NCBI RefSeq assembly: GCF_014695385.1
Contig: NZ_JACJOD010000031.1
Coordinates: forward strand, 310,001-374,000
Length of the DNA: 64,000 nt
From: Trichocoleus sp. FACHB-46
GTDB taxonomy: Bacteria; Cyanobacteriota; Cyanobacteriia; FACHB-46
Reading direction: 5' to 3'
The notes beneath the pieces are model-generated. The model did not search any database and was not told the DNA's origin. It saw only the letters and a program-made list of their open reading frames with translations. The position numbers were made by a program, and so were the translations under genes. Below are positions 61,638-64,000 of this stretch, in pieces; position 1 is the first letter of the stretch, and the number at the start of each line of letters is the position of its first letter.

Positions 61638-62132
61638 ATGAGTCAGCAGTCACCCCACATCTTTCAGTGGCTCTGTGGTTCCGTCGTCTCGCTATCTGTG
61701 GTGAGTTTAGCGCTTGCGGCTCCTCTATCCGCTCAAGCTCAAGATGCACCGCCCCCCACTCCCGCTTCTGAATCTCCTGCTTCACCCAGGCCCAGTGCTA
61801 CCCCAGAACCTACACCCGCGCCAGAAACAAGCCCTACCTCTCAGCCCACTAATACCTCTCAGCCCGCCACGACACCGCCAGGATCTTTCGTCGTGCCAGC
61901 GATCGAGGAACCCGTTCCTACCCCTGCTCCTGCCGCAGAAACATCTCCGACTTCAGAGCCTGTGACTTCTCCCCAAGCCCCCTCGAATATTGATGCTGCC
62001 CCGGTAGAAGAGAACGCAACACCAACAGATACTCCAACTGCCGCCCCAGAAGCTGAGCCAACTCAGCCAACTCAGGGCTCCGGGAGCACCCCAGCTCCGA
62101 TCACTGATCCAAATCCTGCCGCTCTCTGGTAA
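61638..62132 (+). CDS. Exported Pro/Thr/Ala-rich protein
   Basis: A 164-residue low-complexity protein. A signal peptide ends at about residue 33 (AAPLSAQAQD, AxA-type cleavage site). The mature part is made of Pro/Thr/Ser/Ala/Glu and ends NPAALW, with no recognisable domain. AGGAGG precedes the ATG. It may be a cell-wall spacer or linker protein. The next gene is an L,D-transpeptidase 63 bases downstream, so a cell-wall link is plausible. Confidence 0.75.
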   Translation: MSQQSPHIFQWLCGSVVSLSVVSLALAAPLSAQAQDAPPPTPASESPASPRPSATPEPTPAPETSPTSQPTNTSQPATTPPGSFVVPAIEEPVPTPAPAAETSPTSEPVTSPQAPSNIDAAPVEENATPTDTPTAAPEAEPTQPTQGSGSTPAPITDPNPAALW

Positions 62133-62195
62133 TGCCATTGCAGCAGCAGTAATTCCATCGCACCAGAATTTCGACCGTTAGGACAAAGCGTAGCC

Positions 62196-62792
62196 GTGTT
62201 TCCAGATCGTTCTCTGTGGGTTTGTTTTGGGGCAGCCATTTGCTTGAGTGCTGTTGCTACTCCAGCGGTTGGCCGAGTTGCTCAAACGAACCTCAACCGC
62301 AATCAAGCGCCAGCGCCTATGCCAGAGCTAAAAACTAAGGCGCTGACTCCCTATATTCCAGAGCTACCTCCGATTCGTCCGATTCTGCCAGACGTGACGA
62401 CGCAAGAAACTCGATTGGTGCTGAAGCTGAAGCAACGCCGCCTCTACGTCTACCAAGGCAAGCAACTTAAGGCCAGCTATCCGGTTGCAGTCGGTCGCTC
62501 TGGATGGGAGACGCCCACAGGTCAATTCCGCGTCATGGGGATGGTACAAAATCCTGGATGGACCAATCCTTTTACTCGAAAAGTGATGCCTCCAGGTCCT
62601 GGCAATCCTTTGGGCGATCGCTGGATTGCCTTTTGGACCGATGGTCGTAACTCGATTGGCTTTCATGGCACCCCCGATCGCGACTCTGTCGGTCAGGCGG
62701 CTTCGCATGGCTGTGTGCGGATGTTGAATGAAGACATTCGTGAATTGTATGAGATCGCGGTGTTGGGGACTCCCGTCAGGGTCGAGCTTTAA
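62196..62792 (+). CDS. L,D-transpeptidase (YkuD-type)
   Basis: A 198-residue exported enzyme that crosslinks peptidoglycan or attaches proteins to it. The N-terminal signal segment (CFGAAICLSAVATPAVG) is followed by a Pro-rich spacer and the YkuD domain from about residue 72. Catalytic motifs are GFHGTPD (His157) and SHGCVRM with Cys173 and Arg175. The start is GTG at 62196 without a strong ribosome-binding site. It is probably co-transcribed with the preceding Pro-rich gene. Confidence 0.92.
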   Translation: MFPDRSLWVCFGAAICLSAVATPAVGRVAQTNLNRNQAPAPMPELKTKALTPYIPELPPIRPILPDVTTQETRLVLKLKQRRLYVYQGKQLKASYPVAVGRSGWETPTGQFRVMGMVQNPGWTNPFTRKVMPPGPGNPLGDRWIAFWTDGRNSIGFHGTPDRDSVGQAASHGCVRMLNEDIRELYEIAVLGTPVRVEL

Positions 62793-62893
62793 AGGGAGCG
62801 GAGTTGAGGGGCGATCGCTGAGGGAAGTTCTGGATCTCACAATGCCTAGGATAGACTTGAAAGGTAAGGACATCACTTCACCTTAAGGTTTTC

Positions 62894-63940
62894 ATGACGG
62901 CTGAAGCAGACGTTGTTAAGCAAAGCGACTTGCTCAATCAATTAGTCCTCGATCGCAACAACATGGAAGAGTTGGGGCGAGTCGATATGCTGTGGATGTA
63001 TCCTGCAGCCCATCGTGTCCTCGGCTTTATTTGCAAGTCAGGCTTTTTAGGCGCAAAAAAGATTGTCTTTAAGCTGCCACAAATTCAGACGCTCGGTACC
63101 AATAGCATTCTGGTGCATTCCCAACCAGAGGAAACCGACGGCGAAAAAGTGAAGCAGCTAGATTCATTGCTCAATTGCGAAGTCTGGAGCGACGCTGGTA
63201 ACAAGGTTGGCCGCATCACCGATTACCGCTTCCAACTGAAAACCGGAGAAATCACGCAATATTTGTTTGTCTCTAGCGGCTGGAGTGGTATTACGGGAGA
63301 CATCTATCAACTGCCTCCGAGCCGCATTATCAGCTTTGGGCGTAAGCGGGTGCTGGTGCCAGAAGCGGCAGTGAAATCGTTTGAACTCTATCGACCTGGC
63401 ATTAAACAAACGCTAAGCAAAGCCCGAAACATCCTCAAAGACGATTACATCTCGCTGGTGAAGCAAGCCCAAAGCCTGACGGAACATGCCAAAGAACGGG
63501 CACAGGCGATCGCGGAACAAGCCAAAGAAACAGCACAGACCTTTACAGATCAACTCAAAGAAGAAACCCAAACCTTTACGGAGCAAGCGAAAACCACCAG
63601 TCAGACCGTGGCAGAGCAAGTGAAGGAGCGCACCCAAACGGTAGTAGATCAGGCAAATACAGGTTTTCAGAGCCCTTATCCGCCTAGTCAAGCGCCAACC
63701 ACCCCAGAACCATCTGTCAGTAAACCTGCCGTCTCTCCTCCGCCTCCTGCCTCAACCCCTCAGCCTCAAGCAGCAACAACACATGCCTTTGCCGATGAGG
63801 AAGACGATCCCTGGGACTTCCTAGAAGAGGATGAGCCTTTCACTCCCCCTCCTAGCTATCCAGAGACCTTCAGAAAAGCGGACACTAATCCCAAGACCAA
63901 GACAGAGACAGAGGATGACGATGACGAACCTTGGATTTAA
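62894..63940 (+). CDS. PRC-barrel protein with coiled-coil repeats
   Basis: A 348-residue protein with two PRC-barrel units in the first 175 residues (LVLDRNNMEELGRVDMLWMY, LLNCEVWSDAGNKVGRITDY). From about 195 to 255 an 11-residue repeat of the E(Q/H)AKE-type forms a long amphipathic helix (IAEQAKETAQTFTDQLKEET), resembling LEA-like or apolipoprotein-like helices. A Pro-rich linker and a very acidic end (DDDDEPWI) close the protein. PRC barrels often bind membranes or photosynthetic complexes; function here unknown. Confidence 0.88.
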   Translation: MTAEADVVKQSDLLNQLVLDRNNMEELGRVDMLWMYPAAHRVLGFICKSGFLGAKKIVFKLPQIQTLGTNSILVHSQPEETDGEKVKQLDSLLNCEVWSDAGNKVGRITDYRFQLKTGEITQYLFVSSGWSGITGDIYQLPPSRIISFGRKRVLVPEAAVKSFELYRPGIKQTLSKARNILKDDYISLVKQAQSLTEHAKERAQAIAEQAKETAQTFTDQLKEETQTFTEQAKTTSQTVAEQVKERTQTVVDQANTGFQSPYPPSQAPTTPEPSVSKPAVSPPPPASTPQPQAATTHAFADEEDDPWDFLEEDEPFTPPPSYPETFRKADTNPKTKTETEDDDDEPWI

Positions 63941-64000
63941 GCTGAAACTCTAACACAGCTCTAGAACAGCTTATGAACTGCTGCTTTGAGGTGCGATCGC

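Noticed and set aside
1-64000. tRNA, rRNA, CRISPR array, insertion sequence or prophage
   Set aside because: No cloverleaf-type T-arm, repeat-spacer pattern, transposase or integrase was found by reading; short tRNAs could still be missed without a covariance search.

Overview
The window reads as part of a cyanobacterial chromosome. The octamer GCGATCGC (HIP1) is scattered through genes and gaps, and the gene set is diagnostic: an NDH-1 CO2-uptake operon, a CmpABCD bicarbonate transporter, IctB, Psb34, cyanobacterial EcsC and pentapeptide-repeat proteins. A filamentous or mat-forming, polysaccharide-rich lineage (Leptolyngbya/Trichocoleus-like, or a relative of heterocystous groups) fits best, but that is inference. 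I see no tRNA, rRNA, CRISPR array or intact insertion sequence.

Region 1 (1-16.6 kb) is an inorganic-carbon acquisition island. It opens with the 3' part of ictB, followed by smpB, a YciI-like gene and a 2H phosphoesterase. Then comes cmpABCD, an ABC bicarbonate importer whose substrate-binding protein carries the bicarbonate-type Glu rather than the nitrate-type Lys. A small membrane ORF, a PsiE-like membrane protein and a DUF6671 zinc-ribbon protein link cmpD to a second operon, ndhF3 - beta-carbonic anhydrase - ndhD3 - cupA - cupS, the inducible NDH-1MS CO2-hydration complex. The carbonic anhydrase inserted in that operon has a twin-arginine signal. CTCTAT...ATAGAG palindromes lie upstream of both cmpA and ndhF3, which suggests shared control, most likely by LysR-type low-CO2 regulators.

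Region 2 (16.7-31.7 kb) is mixed housekeeping: an M48 peptidase, psb34 (with an HLR1/RpaB-like box), a neutral zinc metallopeptidase, a phosphodiester glycosidase, an EcsC protein with 22-residue glycine-rich repeats, a MocR/GntR aminotransferase-regulator, a PhzF protein, a methyltransferase, several small proteins, a Wza-like SLBB export protein and leuA preceded by a small overlapping ORF.

Region 3 (31.8-55.6 kb) is one minus-strand exopolysaccharide cluster of 18 genes with short gaps: an initiating glycosyltransferase, a Wzc-type tyrosine autokinase, a WbaP/HepC-type sugar transferase, two HepA/MsbA-type ABC exporters, eleven further glycosyltransferases, a Wzy/ligase-like polymerase, an acyltransferase and a GH-A-fold glycosidase lipoprotein. 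No Wzx flippase is visible. With the divergent Wza-like gene at 28 kb it could build, decorate and export one polymer.

Region 4 (55.7-64 kb) holds a small cysteine-rich protein, a gene-poor stretch of about 1.2 kb, a phosphomannose-isomerase-like cupin, a membrane-anchored Ser/Thr kinase, two divergent pentapeptide-repeat genes (one fused to MORN repeats), a secreted Pro/Thr-rich protein, an L,D-transpeptidase and a PRC-barrel protein with a coiled-coil tail.
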